DNA of 64,000 nt from an uncultured Collinsella sp. (GCA_958370785.1 CATXKN010000007.1:1-64000), one strand, 5' to 3'; numbered from the stretch's first letter, positions 9,681 through 19,314 are shown. Translations and numbers: made by a program. The notes: generated by a model not told the origin, from the sequence alone.

Positions 9681-10436
9681 ATGGCCCGTAAAAAGAAAAC
9701 CAGCGATACCCTCGCCTTTAGCAACGCAGCCAAGACGCTGCTGGCAAACATTCGCTTTGCGAGTGTCGATACGCCGATCAAGTCCATTACCTTGACGTCC
9801 TCCATCCCTAACGAGGGCAAGTCCACCATTGCGGTCAACCTGGCTCAGGCCATTGCGACCAGCGGCAAGAGCGTCCTTCTCGTCGAGTGCGACATGCGTC
9901 ACCGTACGCTTGCCAACCTGCTGGGCCTCCGTCATTCCGGTGGCCTGTACGCCGTCCTTTCCGACCAGATGTCGATTGACGAGGCTGTCGTCGAAACCGG
10001 CCAGCCCAACTTCTTCTTCCTCGATGCCGAGCCGCGCATTCCCAACCCGGCTGACATTATCGCCTCGCGCCGCTTTGCCAAGCTGGTTGCCGCGCTGGAG
10101 GAGAAGTACCAGTACGTCATTTTCGATACGCCGCCCGTGGGCACCTTTGTTGATGCCGCCGAGGTCGCCGCGATTACCGACGGCACCATCTACGTTATCC
10201 GTGAGGACTTCGCCAAGCGCAACGAGATCATTGCCGCCTTCGACCAGCTCAACAAGGCCGAGGTTAACGTAATTGGCACGGTCATGAACTGCTGTGAGAC
10301 CTCGAGCCATGACTACTATTACTCTTACTATGGCGAAGACAAGGGCCAGAACAACGCTGTTGCCGGAGTTAACCCTGCTGTTGGCGGTGCCGCTGCAACG
10401 GGGACCCCTGCGAAGGCGAAGCGTTTTAAGAAATAG
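9681..10436 (+). CDS. bacterial tyrosine kinase (CpsD/CapB family)
   Basis: 251 aa cytoplasmic autokinase. Walker A is SSIPNEGKSTIAVNL, Walker A' is LLVECDMRHR and Walker B is VIFDTPPVGT. A C-terminal tyrosine cluster (SSHDYYYSYYGED, near residue 215) is the usual autophosphorylation site. It works with the membrane adaptor upstream and the phosphatase downstream. The last 30 residues are an Ala/Gly/Lys-rich tail. Confidence 0.92.
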   Translation: MARKKKTSDTLAFSNAAKTLLANIRFASVDTPIKSITLTSSIPNEGKSTIAVNLAQAIATSGKSVLLVECDMRHRTLANLLGLRHSGGLYAVLSDQMSIDEAVVETGQPNFFFLDAEPRIPNPADIIASRRFAKLVAALEEKYQYVIFDTPPVGTFVDAAEVAAITDGTIYVIREDFAKRNEIIAAFDQLNKAEVNVIGTVMNCCETSSHDYYYSYYGEDKGQNNAVAGVNPAVGGAAATGTPAKAKRFKK

Positions 10437-10460
10437 CAACGACGCAGATAAGAGGGCGAT

Positions 10461-11108
10461 ATGAGAGACATCCACTGCCATATCCTGCCCGGTGTTGACG
10501 ACGGCGCGGCGAACCTCGAGCAAAGCTTGGCAATGCTCGAGGCGGCCCGCGCCGTCGGCGTTACGCACATGGTGTGTACGCCACACTGCCGGGACCCGTA
10601 TTTTGACTTCGAAAAAATGTGGGAGGTCTATCGACTGCTTAGCGCGCATGCGGGCGATATGCATTTGCAGATGGGCTTTGAGGTCAATCATGCCAAGCTC
10701 ATGGATTTGGGCATCGAATGGGCCGATCGCCTGCATTTCGATGGCTCAAACGAGTTTTTGCTTGAGCTCTCGACACGTGCTGATTCGTATGACTTTGAGG
10801 AATACGAGAACACGATCTACGACTTGCAGTGTCGCGGTTACCAGGTGATTATTGCCCATCCCGAGCGCTATCGTGCGATTCAAAAGGATGTGAGCGTGGC
10901 TGAACGTCTGGTCGACCTGGGTTGCAAGCTGCAGGCTTCGGCGGACTTTATCGCAGGTGGACGATTCGGTCACGAAAAGAAGCCGGCGCAGCGCCTGTTT
11001 AAGCAAGGCCTGTACAGCTATATCGCGAGCGATGCCCACAACGTGGGCCACTACGATTGCCTGGCAAAAGCACGCGCGAAGTTTAGCGTGGGAGCTCATT
11101 TCCGCTAA
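10461..11108 (+). CDS. PHP-family tyrosine-protein phosphatase (CpsB/CapC)
   Basis: 215 aa metal-dependent phosphatase that removes phosphate from the BY-kinase tail. The PHP metal-binding motif RDIHCHILPGVDDGA opens the protein, followed by CTPHCRDPYF, a Glu in GFEVNH, IIAHPERY and a terminal SDAHN motif. It completes the adaptor/kinase/phosphatase trio. No glycosyltransferase, flippase or polymerase follows, so the trio acts in trans or on another process. Confidence 0.92.
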   Translation: MRDIHCHILPGVDDGAANLEQSLAMLEAARAVGVTHMVCTPHCRDPYFDFEKMWEVYRLLSAHAGDMHLQMGFEVNHAKLMDLGIEWADRLHFDGSNEFLLELSTRADSYDFEEYENTIYDLQCRGYQVIIAHPERYRAIQKDVSVAERLVDLGCKLQASADFIAGGRFGHEKKPAQRLFKQGLYSYIASDAHNVGHYDCLAKARAKFSVGAHFR

Positions 11109-11147
11109 AATTTTTCCCCAACGTTCGCATCGAATGAAGGGGCAGCT

Positions 11148-11648
11148 ATGGATATCCAACTTAAGACGGGTTGCTTTGAGGACGCGGCGCTGGTGCGCCG
11201 CGTCGTTTTTATGGACGAACAGGGCTACGAAAACGAGTTTGACGCTATCGACGAGGCCCCAAGTTGCATCCACGTGACGCTTTATGTTGACGGCGAGCTC
11301 GCGGGCTGTTCGCGCGTGTTTCCCGAGGAACTCGAGCGTGTGGCCGACGCGGAGGCCCCGGTGTCGCCGGCGTGCGATATGGACGAAGGTGTCGCGGCGG
11401 GGGAGACATACATTATGGGCCGCGTTGCGGTGCTATCCTTAATGCGTCGCCGCGGTCTGGCGAGCAAGATTGTCGAGGCCAGCAATGCTGCTGCACGCGA
11501 TGCTGGCGCCAAGCTCATAAAGCTGCATGCGCAGGAGTACGTGCTGCCGCTCTATGCCAAGGCCGGCTACACGCAGATCGCGCCGGTGGACTACGAAGAC
11601 GAAGGTCAGCCCCACGCCTGGATGGCCAAGCGCATGGGCGACAGATAG
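11148..11648 (+). CDS. GNAT-family N-acetyltransferase
   Basis: 166 aa. The acetyl-CoA loop is YIMGRVAVLSLMRRRGLASKIVEA (about 95-118), with the Q/RxxGxG/A form R-R-R-G-L-A, followed by AGAKLIKLHAQEYVLPLYAKAGY, typical of the ElaA/YjcF-like GNAT branch. The substrate is unknown. ATG 11148 has GAAGGGGC upstream. It lies 39 bp after the phosphatase and may be co-transcribed with it. Confidence 0.85.
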   Translation: MDIQLKTGCFEDAALVRRVVFMDEQGYENEFDAIDEAPSCIHVTLYVDGELAGCSRVFPEELERVADAEAPVSPACDMDEGVAAGETYIMGRVAVLSLMRRRGLASKIVEASNAAARDAGAKLIKLHAQEYVLPLYAKAGYTQIAPVDYEDEGQPHAWMAKRMGDR

Positions 11649-11848
11649 GGACGTTCCTTTTCTGCCGGCAGTCGGGGACACTCCTTGGCAATCGACGCAC
11701 GGGTATTCCAACATACAGTTTTTCGATTCCGTATGTATATATGCGCGCTAATAGGTTATAAAATCTAAGTCTGAACATAGCAGGTCTGCGATGCGGCTCG
11801 GGCAACCGGGCCGTTTTTGCGGGCAGGGGTAGCGCGAAAGGACTGCAC
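11649..11848. other. intergenic region with GGGGAC-type repeat fragment
   Basis: It contains AGGGACGTTCC and GGGGACACTCC, short pieces of the GGGGAC-core repeats seen elsewhere in the window, and an AT-rich stretch with TATAAA at 11757-11762 that may serve htpG. No small gene is visible. Confidence 0.4.
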
Positions 11849-13873
11849 ATGCGTCAATTTAAGACCGAGAGCAAAAAACTGCTCGACCTCATGATCAACT
11901 CCATCTACACCAATAAGGAAATCTTCCTGCGCGAGCTTATCTCCAACGCGAGCGATGCCGTCGACAAGCTCAACTTTAAGAGCCTTCAGGATCCGAGTGT
12001 CAAGCTCGACCAGGGCGACTTGGCCATCCGTGTTTCCTTTGATAAGGACGCCCGCACCATCACTATTTCGGATAACGGTATCGGCATGACCGCCGAGGAG
12101 CTCGAGCGCAACCTGGGCACCATCGCCCATTCCGGCTCCGAGGAGTTTAAGACCGAGAACGCCGAGCAGCAGGGTTCCGATGTCGACATCATCGGTCAGT
12201 TTGGCGTGGGTTTCTACTCCGCCTTTATGGTCGCCAGCCACGTGAAGGTCGTCAGCCGCGCTTATGGCGAGGATACCGCCCACGTTTGGGAGTCCGACGG
12301 CCTTGAGGGCTACACCATCGAGGATGGCGAGCGTGCTGAGCACGGTACCGATGTCATCCTGACGCTGCGCGAGAACGAGAAGCTCGATGCCGATGGCGAG
12401 GCCGAGACCTACGATCGCTTCCTGACCGAGTGGGGCCTCAAGAGCCTGATTCAGCAGTACAGCAACTATGTGCGCTACCCGATCCAGATGATGGTGAGCA
12501 AGAGTCGCCAGAAGCCCAAGCCCGAGGACGCCGGCGACGACTATAAGCCCGAGTACGAGGACTATCAGGAGCTCGAGACCATCAACTCCATGACGCCGAT
12601 CTGGAAAAAGCGCAGCTCCGACGTTGAGCAGAAGGATTACAACGAGTTCTATAAGTCCACGTTCCACGACTTTGACGATCCCGCGCGCACTATCAGCTTC
12701 CATGCCGAGGGTACGCTTGAGTACGATGCACTGCTGTTTGTGCCGGGTCGCGCCCCGTTCGATCTGTACAGCAAGGACTACGAGAAGGGCCTGGCGCTCT
12801 ACAGCTCCAACGTGCTGATTATGGAGAAGTGCGACGACCTGCTGCCCGACTACTACAACTTTGTGCGCGGTGTTGTGGATTCTGCCGACGTGACGCTCAA
12901 TATTTCGCGTGAGACGCTGCAGCAGAACCGTCAGCTCAAGGCCATTGCCAAGCGTGTGGAGAAGAAGATTACCGCCGATCTCGAGGACATGCGCGACAAC
13001 GACCGCAAGGCATACGAGAAGTTCTTTGAGAATTTTGGTCGCGGTCTTAAGTACGGCATCTACTCGAGCTACGGCATGAAGGCCGACGAGCTCGCCGACC
13101 TGCTGTTGTTCTGGTCTGCCAAGGAGCAGAAGATGATCACCCTTGCCGAGTATGCCAAGGGCATGCCCGAGGGCCAGAAGGCAATCTACTATGCCGCCGG
13201 CGATTCGCGCGAGCGTCTGGCCAAGATGCCCGTCGTGAAGGGCGTGCTCGACCGCGGCTACGATGTACTGCTGCTGACGCAGGACGTGGATGAGTTCACC
13301 TTCCAGGCCATGCGTGAGTACGTGGCTGCCGATATGCCTAAGGTCTACGAGGATGACGCTGCTCGCGAGGCTGCCGAGAAGGCAGTTGCCGATGGTGCCG
13401 AGCCTGAGGTCGAAGATCGTCACCTGGAGCTTAAGAACGTTGCCACCGGCGATCTTGACTTGGCGACCGATGACGAGAAGAAGGAGGCCGAGGACGCCAC
13501 CAAGGAGAACGAGGACCTCTTTAACGCCATGAAGGAGGCGCTCGGCGACAAGGTCGAGAAGGTTGCCGTCTCCGCGCGCCTGACTGACGCTCCCGCCTGC
13601 ATCACCACCGAGGGTCCGCTTTCGCTCGAGATGGAGAAGGTGCTTCAGAAGGGTCCCGAGGGCGCGCCCGACGGTATGCCCAAGAGCCAGCGCGTGCTCG
13701 AGCTCAACGCTAAGCACCCGGTCTTCGCCAAGCTCGTCGCTGCCCAGAAGGCGGGCGACGCCGACAAGATCAAGCAGTACTCCGGCCTGCTCTACGACCA
13801 GGCCCTGCTCGTCGAGGGCATCCTCCCCGAGGACCCCGTAGCCTTCGCGGCAGCTGTTTGTAACTTGATGTAG
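11849..13873 (+). CDS. htpG: molecular chaperone HtpG (Hsp90)
   Basis: 674 aa ATP-dependent chaperone. The N-terminal GHKL domain has LRELISNASDA (catalytic Glu, Mg-binding Asn), SDNGIGMT, GTIAHSGS and GQFGVGFYSAFMV. The middle domain has the conserved VDSADVTLNISRETLQQNR with the catalytic Arg. The C-terminal domain has a charged insert (about 515-560, EVEDRHLELKN to EKKEAEDATKENED) that is longer than in E. coli. ATG 11849 follows GAAAGGACTGCAC. Transcribed alone. Confidence 0.97.
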   Translation: MRQFKTESKKLLDLMINSIYTNKEIFLRELISNASDAVDKLNFKSLQDPSVKLDQGDLAIRVSFDKDARTITISDNGIGMTAEELERNLGTIAHSGSEEFKTENAEQQGSDVDIIGQFGVGFYSAFMVASHVKVVSRAYGEDTAHVWESDGLEGYTIEDGERAEHGTDVILTLRENEKLDADGEAETYDRFLTEWGLKSLIQQYSNYVRYPIQMMVSKSRQKPKPEDAGDDYKPEYEDYQELETINSMTPIWKKRSSDVEQKDYNEFYKSTFHDFDDPARTISFHAEGTLEYDALLFVPGRAPFDLYSKDYEKGLALYSSNVLIMEKCDDLLPDYYNFVRGVVDSADVTLNISRETLQQNRQLKAIAKRVEKKITADLEDMRDNDRKAYEKFFENFGRGLKYGIYSSYGMKADELADLLLFWSAKEQKMITLAEYAKGMPEGQKAIYYAAGDSRERLAKMPVVKGVLDRGYDVLLLTQDVDEFTFQAMREYVAADMPKVYEDDAAREAAEKAVADGAEPEVEDRHLELKNVATGDLDLATDDEKKEAEDATKENEDLFNAMKEALGDKVEKVAVSARLTDAPACITTEGPLSLEMEKVLQKGPEGAPDGMPKSQRVLELNAKHPVFAKLVAAQKAGDADKIKQYSGLLYDQALLVEGILPEDPVAFAAAVCNLM

Positions 13874-13891
13874 TTAGCAAGTTACGCCTTT

Positions 13892-13920
13892 GGTTCCGCC
13901 GTTCTAACGAACGGCGGACC
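13892..13920. terminator. hairpin downstream of htpG
   Basis: GGTTCCGCCGTT and AACGGCGGACC form a strong 11-12 bp stem 19 bp after the htpG stop codon, without a long T tract. Confidence 0.55.
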
Positions 13921-13937
13921 AGCCGACGCTGCGCGGT

Positions 13938-14027
13938 CACCAGAGCGACAACTTGTCATTCAAAGAGGACGGCATGACCAGAAGGTCTATGCCGTCCTCT
14001 TTTCATGCCAATTTGTTCGCTCTGGTG
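13938..14027. repeat. nested inverted repeat (outer arms plus inner terminator-like stem)
   Basis: The outer arms CACCAGAGCGACAACTTG (13938-13955) and the reverse complement at 14009-14027 match with one bulge and one mismatch. Inside them is a perfect 14-bp stem, AAAGAGGACGGCAT (13962-13975) with 13989-14002. The layout is like the two ~125-bp elements at 26.8 and 29.8 kb, but it lacks their junction motifs. Confidence 0.7.
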
Positions 14028-14067
14028 CCCGCTCGCTGGCATTACCAAAACATCGGCGGTCCAATAA

Positions 14068-14142
14068 TGATCCCTTGGGGACGGAGGAAAAGTAGTCGTT
14101 GGGGACGTTCTTGTTTGACTAGTCGTTTAAGAACGTCCCCAA
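14068..14142. repeat. GGGGAC-core palindromic repeat
   Basis: TTGGGGACGTTCTT (14099-14112) and AAGAACGTCCCCAA (14129-14142) form a perfect 14-bp inverted repeat. Just left of it, 14068-14091 holds a half copy of the GATCC-GGGGACGGAGGAAAA unit that is also found at 22.2 and 63.9 kb. Confidence 0.75.
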
Positions 14143-14206
14143 TGACTAGTTGGATTGCTAGTTTGTGCGGGTTGTGGTTTTGGGAGCTGCGGGAATTTAA
14201 GATACT

Positions 14207-14218
14207 GTACAACTGTAC
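14207..14218. promoter_or_regulatory. operator-like inverted repeat before yhgE1
   Basis: GTACA-AC-TGTAC is a perfect inverted repeat that also contains the direct repeat ACTGTAC twice. It directly abuts a possible -10 GATACT (14201-14206), 81 bp before the ATG 14299 start. A TetR-type repressor site is one reading. Confidence 0.4.
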
Positions 14219-14298
14219 GTTAAATCATCTTCGTAGTATATTGCTACCCGCAAAACTCAGCACCATTGTGCCGCGAGGCACTAAAGCGTCTACGTACA

Positions 14299-17124
14299 AT
14301 GGTTGTCGATAGTACGATTCGATTCAACGACAGGATGGATGGTCCAAGCGTGAGTCTCGGCAGCAAACTATCCAACGCAAAGGTCTCCTTTGCGATCTTT
14401 AAGCGTGACATCAAGCGATTGCTCGTGAACCCCGTCGCCTTGGTGGTTACCCTTGGCGTGTGTGTTATTCCCTCGCTGTATGCCTGGTACAACATCGTGG
14501 CAAACTGGGATCCGTATGGAAACACCCAGGGCATCAAGATTGCTATCGCCAACAACGACCAGGGCACTCAGAACGACCTGGTGGGCGAGCTCAACGCGGG
14601 CGACCAGGTCGTCGATCAGCTCAAGGAGAACGATCAGTTGGGCTGGACCTTCGTCGATTCGTCGGCCGATGCCAAAGAGGGCGTCGAGAGCGGGGAGTAC
14701 TATGCGGCCATCGTGATTCCCAAGAACTTCTCGGATAACCTGGTCTCGATGCTCGACGGCAACTACCATCAGCCCAAGCTTACGTACTACGTCAATGAGA
14801 AAAAGAGCGCTATTGCACCCAAGGTTACCGATACCGGTGCCAACACCATCGAGGAGCAGATCAACTCGGAGTTTGTCTCCACGGTGGGCGAGACCGTCGC
14901 GGGCATTGCCAAAGATGCTGGCATCGACCTTAAAGACAAGGCAACCCAGACCAAGGATTCGCTGGCGGGCTCGGTGTCCGAGGCGTCTGATACCCTGGGC
15001 GAAGTACGCGATTCCATCGGCGACATGAACACCGCCATCGACAAGACGAGCAACTCGATTGCTTCGGCCGATGCTGCGTTGGCGGACCTGCAGGGACAGG
15101 CGCCTTCGCTAACGCAGGCAATCGCTCAGGGTAATGATCTGCTGGGCGAAGCTCGCACCACGGCTGGCAAGTCCATCACCTCGCTCTCCAAGGCACTTTC
15201 GGAGGGCAGCATCGTGCTGAGTAAGACATCGGCTTCTGCGAACGCCGCGATTGGCAGGCTTACCGGTACGGTTACGTCCACGACCACTCGAATCGACAAC
15301 TCGCTCGGATCCCTTCAGGCGACGATTGACCACAACAGCGCTGTCATCGAGCGCCTGCAGATTCTCGTTAACGATACGTCGACGGGATCGGAGAACGCCG
15401 ATGCGCTCATCGCGTCGACCATCAATTCGCTTCGCGAGCAAAACCAGAAGCTGCAGAGCATTAAGGATGGCCTTTCTGCACAGTCGAGGGCCATGGCAAA
15501 CGACGCTAAGGCAATCTCGAACGCGAGTAACGAACTCAACGCGGCAATTCGGACCGGTACGGCTAACCTCGGTCAGGCTCAGACCGATCTGGGGCAGAAC
15601 GCGCTGCCGAAGGCTTCGAGCGCGCTTGACTCCTTTGCCGCCGTTTCGGGCGATTTGACCGGCATTGTATCGGGTATGACCCCCACGATAGCGAGCGCGC
15701 GCGGCACGCTGGCGCAGCTCGACGCCACGCTCAAGCAGGCAAAGACCACGCTGTCCCAAACCGATGCCTCCCTTGCCAAGGTTCAGGACAAGCTCGCGAC
15801 CGCCGCTAATGACATTGCGGCGCTGCAGACCTCTGAGTCTATGGGCGAGTTAGCCGACCTCATGGACGTCGACGTCAATGACGTGGCAGATTTCATGGCA
15901 TCTCCGGTTGAGCTGACGTCCAAGTCAATCTATCCGGTCAAGAGCTTTGGCTCGGGCATCGCGCCCTTCTACACCAATCTGGCGCTGTGGGTAGGCGGCT
16001 ATGTGCTCATCGCTATCTACAAGCTCGAGGTCGACCGCGAGGGCATCGGTAGCTTTACGGCGCGTCAGGGCTACTTTGGCCGCTGGCTGCTGATGGTGAT
16101 CCTGGGTGCGTTCCAGGCCATTATCGTTACGGTGGGCGACCTGGTCATTGGCGTTCAGTGCGTCAATCCGCTGCTCTTTGTGCTGGGCGGCATCGCTATT
16201 TCGTTCACTTACGTCAACATCATCTATGCGCTGTCCACCACCTTTAAGCATATCGGCAAGGCAATCGGCGTCATCCTCGTCATTGTGCAGATCCCCGGTT
16301 CGTCGGGCATGTATCCCATCGAGATGATGCCCGGCTTCTTCCAATGGCTGCATCCGCTGCTGCCCTTCACCTATGGCATCAACCTGCTGCGCGAGACCGT
16401 CGGTGGCATGTATTCGTTCAACTACCTGTTCAACCTGTGCATCCTGGGCGTGTTCCTGATCGTGGCGCTCTTTATCGGTCTGCAGCTGCGCCCGTTGCTG
16501 CTCAACCTCAATCTGCTCTTTGATAAGCAGCTTTCCACGACGGGCCTCATGATCTGCGAGTCCAACGACCTGCCGCGCCAGCGCTATTCGCTGCGCACGG
16601 CCATGCGCGTCATGCTCGATTCGGATTCGTACCGTCGCGAGCTGCTCGATCATGCCGTGGCGTTTGAGCATCGCTACCCGTACTACATCAAGGGCGGTTT
16701 TGCCGCCGTGGTAGGCGTCCAGGTCCTGCTCTTTGTACTTTCGACGGTGCTCGATATCGACAATAACGGCAAGATCATCCTGCTTGTTATCTGGATCATT
16801 TCGGTCATCGCCATCTGTGGCTGGCTCATCAACATCGAGTACATCCGTGCGAGCCTCAATACCCAGATGCGTATCTCGGCGCTTTCGGATGAGGACCTGC
16901 GTCGCGAGATGCGCGAGCACACGGCCGCCATTCCTGCTGCCCGTCGCATGTTTGGTCTCAACGCCAGCGAGCGGGGCACCAAGGACAGCGAACAGCCCAC
17001 GAGCCGTCTGCCGCATACCGGTGCGCATCGTAAAGCTCATGATGCCGACGGCGTTGACAACGTAAACGGAAACGACGGGGACACCACCCCGCTTGGCAAG
17101 CACTCCAAAGGAGGTGAGGCATAA
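14299..17124 (+). CDS. YhgE/Pip-family membrane protein, large paralog
   Basis: 941 aa from ATG 14299; ATG 14335 and GTG 14350 are alternatives, and none has a good ribosome site. TM1 lies in LLVNPVALVVTLGVCVIPSLYAWYNI, followed by the family hallmark NWDPYGNT. A ~500-residue extracytoplasmic region rich in Ser/Thr/Ala heptads (coiled coil) follows, then an ABC-2-like block of about 5 TM segments (about 560-730). A C-terminal cytoplasmic/TM extension (TM at about 815-860) and a hydrophilic tail come last; the second paralog lacks this extension. The family includes the Lactococcus phage receptor Pip and T7SS EsaA. Its stop codon overlaps the next start region. Confidence 0.9.
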   Translation: MVVDSTIRFNDRMDGPSVSLGSKLSNAKVSFAIFKRDIKRLLVNPVALVVTLGVCVIPSLYAWYNIVANWDPYGNTQGIKIAIANNDQGTQNDLVGELNAGDQVVDQLKENDQLGWTFVDSSADAKEGVESGEYYAAIVIPKNFSDNLVSMLDGNYHQPKLTYYVNEKKSAIAPKVTDTGANTIEEQINSEFVSTVGETVAGIAKDAGIDLKDKATQTKDSLAGSVSEASDTLGEVRDSIGDMNTAIDKTSNSIASADAALADLQGQAPSLTQAIAQGNDLLGEARTTAGKSITSLSKALSEGSIVLSKTSASANAAIGRLTGTVTSTTTRIDNSLGSLQATIDHNSAVIERLQILVNDTSTGSENADALIASTINSLREQNQKLQSIKDGLSAQSRAMANDAKAISNASNELNAAIRTGTANLGQAQTDLGQNALPKASSALDSFAAVSGDLTGIVSGMTPTIASARGTLAQLDATLKQAKTTLSQTDASLAKVQDKLATAANDIAALQTSESMGELADLMDVDVNDVADFMASPVELTSKSIYPVKSFGSGIAPFYTNLALWVGGYVLIAIYKLEVDREGIGSFTARQGYFGRWLLMVILGAFQAIIVTVGDLVIGVQCVNPLLFVLGGIAISFTYVNIIYALSTTFKHIGKAIGVILVIVQIPGSSGMYPIEMMPGFFQWLHPLLPFTYGINLLRETVGGMYSFNYLFNLCILGVFLIVALFIGLQLRPLLLNLNLLFDKQLSTTGLMICESNDLPRQRYSLRTAMRVMLDSDSYRRELLDHAVAFEHRYPYYIKGGFAAVVGVQVLLFVLSTVLDIDNNGKIILLVIWIISVIAICGWLINIEYIRASLNTQMRISALSDEDLRREMREHTAAIPAARRMFGLNASERGTKDSEQPTSRLPHTGAHRKAHDADGVDNVNGNDGDTTPLGKHSKGGEA

Positions 17125-19314
17125 ATGAAAAACATCCTGCACCTGTTTAAGCGCGATGTCCAAAACGTGTCTCGCTCCGTGATTGGCTTGATTGTCGTGA
17201 TGGGTCTCATTATCGTGCCGTGCCTGTACGCGTGGTTTAACATCGCCGGAAGCTGGGATCCGTATGGCAACACCGGCAATCTCAAGATCGCCGTGGTCAA
17301 CACCGACGAGGGCTACGAGAGCGATCTGATTCCCGTCGAGGTCAACGTGGGCGAAAACGTAACCTCCACCCTGCGCGGCAACGAGAACTTCGACTGGGTC
17401 GTCCTCAACGACCGCGATAAGGCGATTGAGGGCGTTAAGTCGGGCGCGTACTACGCTGCCGTCGTTATCCCTAAAACGTTTAGCGCCGACATGATGACGC
17501 TTTTCTCGACCGAGGTGAAGCACGCCGATATCGAGTTCTATGAGAATCAGAAGGCCAACGCCATCGCGCAGATCGTGACTGAAAAGGGTTCGAGCGCCGT
17601 CCAGAGTCAGGTCAACGAGACCTTTACCAAGACCATCACGACCATCGGCCTTAAGACCGTGTCCAGCCTGCTCGACTATATGAGCACCGACCAGGTGAGC
17701 AACTTTATCGCCAATCTGTCCTCGACGCTGGGCGATTCGGTCCAGGACCTGCAGGACGTTCAGGCCAGTGCAACGTCGCTTGCGGGCATTTTGAGTTCTA
17801 CGTCCGATTCACTGACATCGGCGGGCGGCATGCTCAAACAGTCCGGATCGACCGAGGAGTCGGTGAAGCAGCTCATGCAGCATGCCGAGAGCGGTATTGC
17901 CGATTCCGAGCAAGCGCTCAAGTCCGCCAGCGATGCAATCGATGCCGCTATTGATGGGAGCGCAGGTTCGTTCGATAACGTTTCTACCGAGCTCGCAAAG
18001 GCATTCGACGCTGCAAACCTGCATGTCAATCTTACGGTGCGTCAGCTCAACGATGGCGCAGCGTCACTCAAGAACCGTGCCGACGAGATTGATGCCACGG
18101 CGAATGAGCTCCGTAGTCTTGCTGGCCAGGTGAGTAACGATAAGCTCAAGGCAGGGCTTGAGGACGCGGCTGCTGAGCTTGACAAAACCGCGGCGGAGTA
18201 CCGCAACAATGCCAATGAGCTGACGAACATCGCGACGTCGCTCACGAACAGCATGGCCGAGGTCAACAGCTCGCGTGCCGAGGTCGACCAGGCCATCGCC
18301 GATGCCAAGGCGGGTATCTCGGGTGCCAAGTCCGACTACGATTCTACGTTCTCGGTTAAGGCCAAGGAGCTCAAGAAGACCATTTCGGGCGTTCTGGATT
18401 CCCTGAACGGTATCTCGGGTGACCTAGATAGCGCCGTGAGCGGTCTGACCGACGCCTCTGGTTCGCTCGCGAAGGGTCTCTCCAAGGCTGCAAGGCTCGT
18501 CAACAAGGCTTCCGATCAGCTGGGTGAGGCATCGGACAAGATTAGCGCGTTCAAGGACGAGCTCGACGGTGCCCTTATGTCGGACGATCTGGCCACGATC
18601 AAGACGATGATCGGCAACGACCCCGATGGCCTCGCCGTGTCGCTTTCCGGCCCCGTTGCGCTCGATCGCAAGCCGGTCTATCCGATCCGCAACTACGGCT
18701 CGGCCATGGCGCCGTTCTACACGATTTTGTCGCTGTGGGTGGGCTCGATTGTTCTGGCGGCCATGATGAAGGTCTCGGTTGACGATGAGCTCATCAACGA
18801 GCTCATCCCCGTGCGCTTGCACGAGATCTATCTGGGTCGTTACCTGTTCTTTGGCGGTTTGGCTCTGCTGCAGGCAACGCTCGTGTGCGCGGGCGACATT
18901 CTGTTCTTTGGCATTCAGTGCGACAACCCGCTGCAGTTTGTGCTAGCGGGCTGGGTCGCGAGTCTCGTGTTCTCCAATATCGTCTACACGCTTACGGTTT
19001 CGTTTGGCGATATCGGCAAGGCGCTCGCAGTCGTGCTGTTGGTCATGCAGGTCGGCGGTTCGGGTGGCACGTTCCCCATCGAGATGACCGGCCCCGTGTT
19101 CCAGGCGATCTATCCGTTCCTGCCGTTTACTCACGGCATCAACGCCATGCATGCCGCCATGGCTGGCGCCTACCATATGGAGTACTGGGTTGAGCTGGGT
19201 ATTCTGGCGAGCTATCTGATTCCGTCGCTGGCCCTGGGCGTCATCTTCCGCCGCCCGGTCATCAAAGCCAACGACTGGATCATCGAAAAGCTTGAAAGCA
19301 CGAAACTTATTTAG
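17125..19314 (+). CDS. YhgE/Pip-family membrane protein, short paralog
   Basis: 729 aa. It shares with its upstream neighbour the N-terminal TM and the signature IPCLYAWFNIAGSWDPYGNTG-like segment (split here as VPCLYAWFNI and SWDPYGNT), a long helical extracytoplasmic region, and an ABC-2-type C-terminal block with YPIRNYGSAMAPFYTILSLWVG and GGSGGTFPIEMTGPVFQ. ATG 17125 directly follows the stop of the first gene, with AAAGGAGGTGAGG 5-15 nt upstream, so the two are co-translated. They may form a hetero-oligomer exporting an unknown substrate. Confidence 0.9.
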   Translation: MKNILHLFKRDVQNVSRSVIGLIVVMGLIIVPCLYAWFNIAGSWDPYGNTGNLKIAVVNTDEGYESDLIPVEVNVGENVTSTLRGNENFDWVVLNDRDKAIEGVKSGAYYAAVVIPKTFSADMMTLFSTEVKHADIEFYENQKANAIAQIVTEKGSSAVQSQVNETFTKTITTIGLKTVSSLLDYMSTDQVSNFIANLSSTLGDSVQDLQDVQASATSLAGILSSTSDSLTSAGGMLKQSGSTEESVKQLMQHAESGIADSEQALKSASDAIDAAIDGSAGSFDNVSTELAKAFDAANLHVNLTVRQLNDGAASLKNRADEIDATANELRSLAGQVSNDKLKAGLEDAAAELDKTAAEYRNNANELTNIATSLTNSMAEVNSSRAEVDQAIADAKAGISGAKSDYDSTFSVKAKELKKTISGVLDSLNGISGDLDSAVSGLTDASGSLAKGLSKAARLVNKASDQLGEASDKISAFKDELDGALMSDDLATIKTMIGNDPDGLAVSLSGPVALDRKPVYPIRNYGSAMAPFYTILSLWVGSIVLAAMMKVSVDDELINELIPVRLHEIYLGRYLFFGGLALLQATLVCAGDILFFGIQCDNPLQFVLAGWVASLVFSNIVYTLTVSFGDIGKALAVVLLVMQVGGSGGTFPIEMTGPVFQAIYPFLPFTHGINAMHAAMAGAYHMEYWVELGILASYLIPSLALGVIFRRPVIKANDWIIEKLESTKLI

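Noticed and set aside
11765..13717. 650-residue antisense frame opposite htpG
   Set aside because: htpG is certain from its motifs; the antisense product is Leu/Val/His-rich repeat-like residue soup without family signs.
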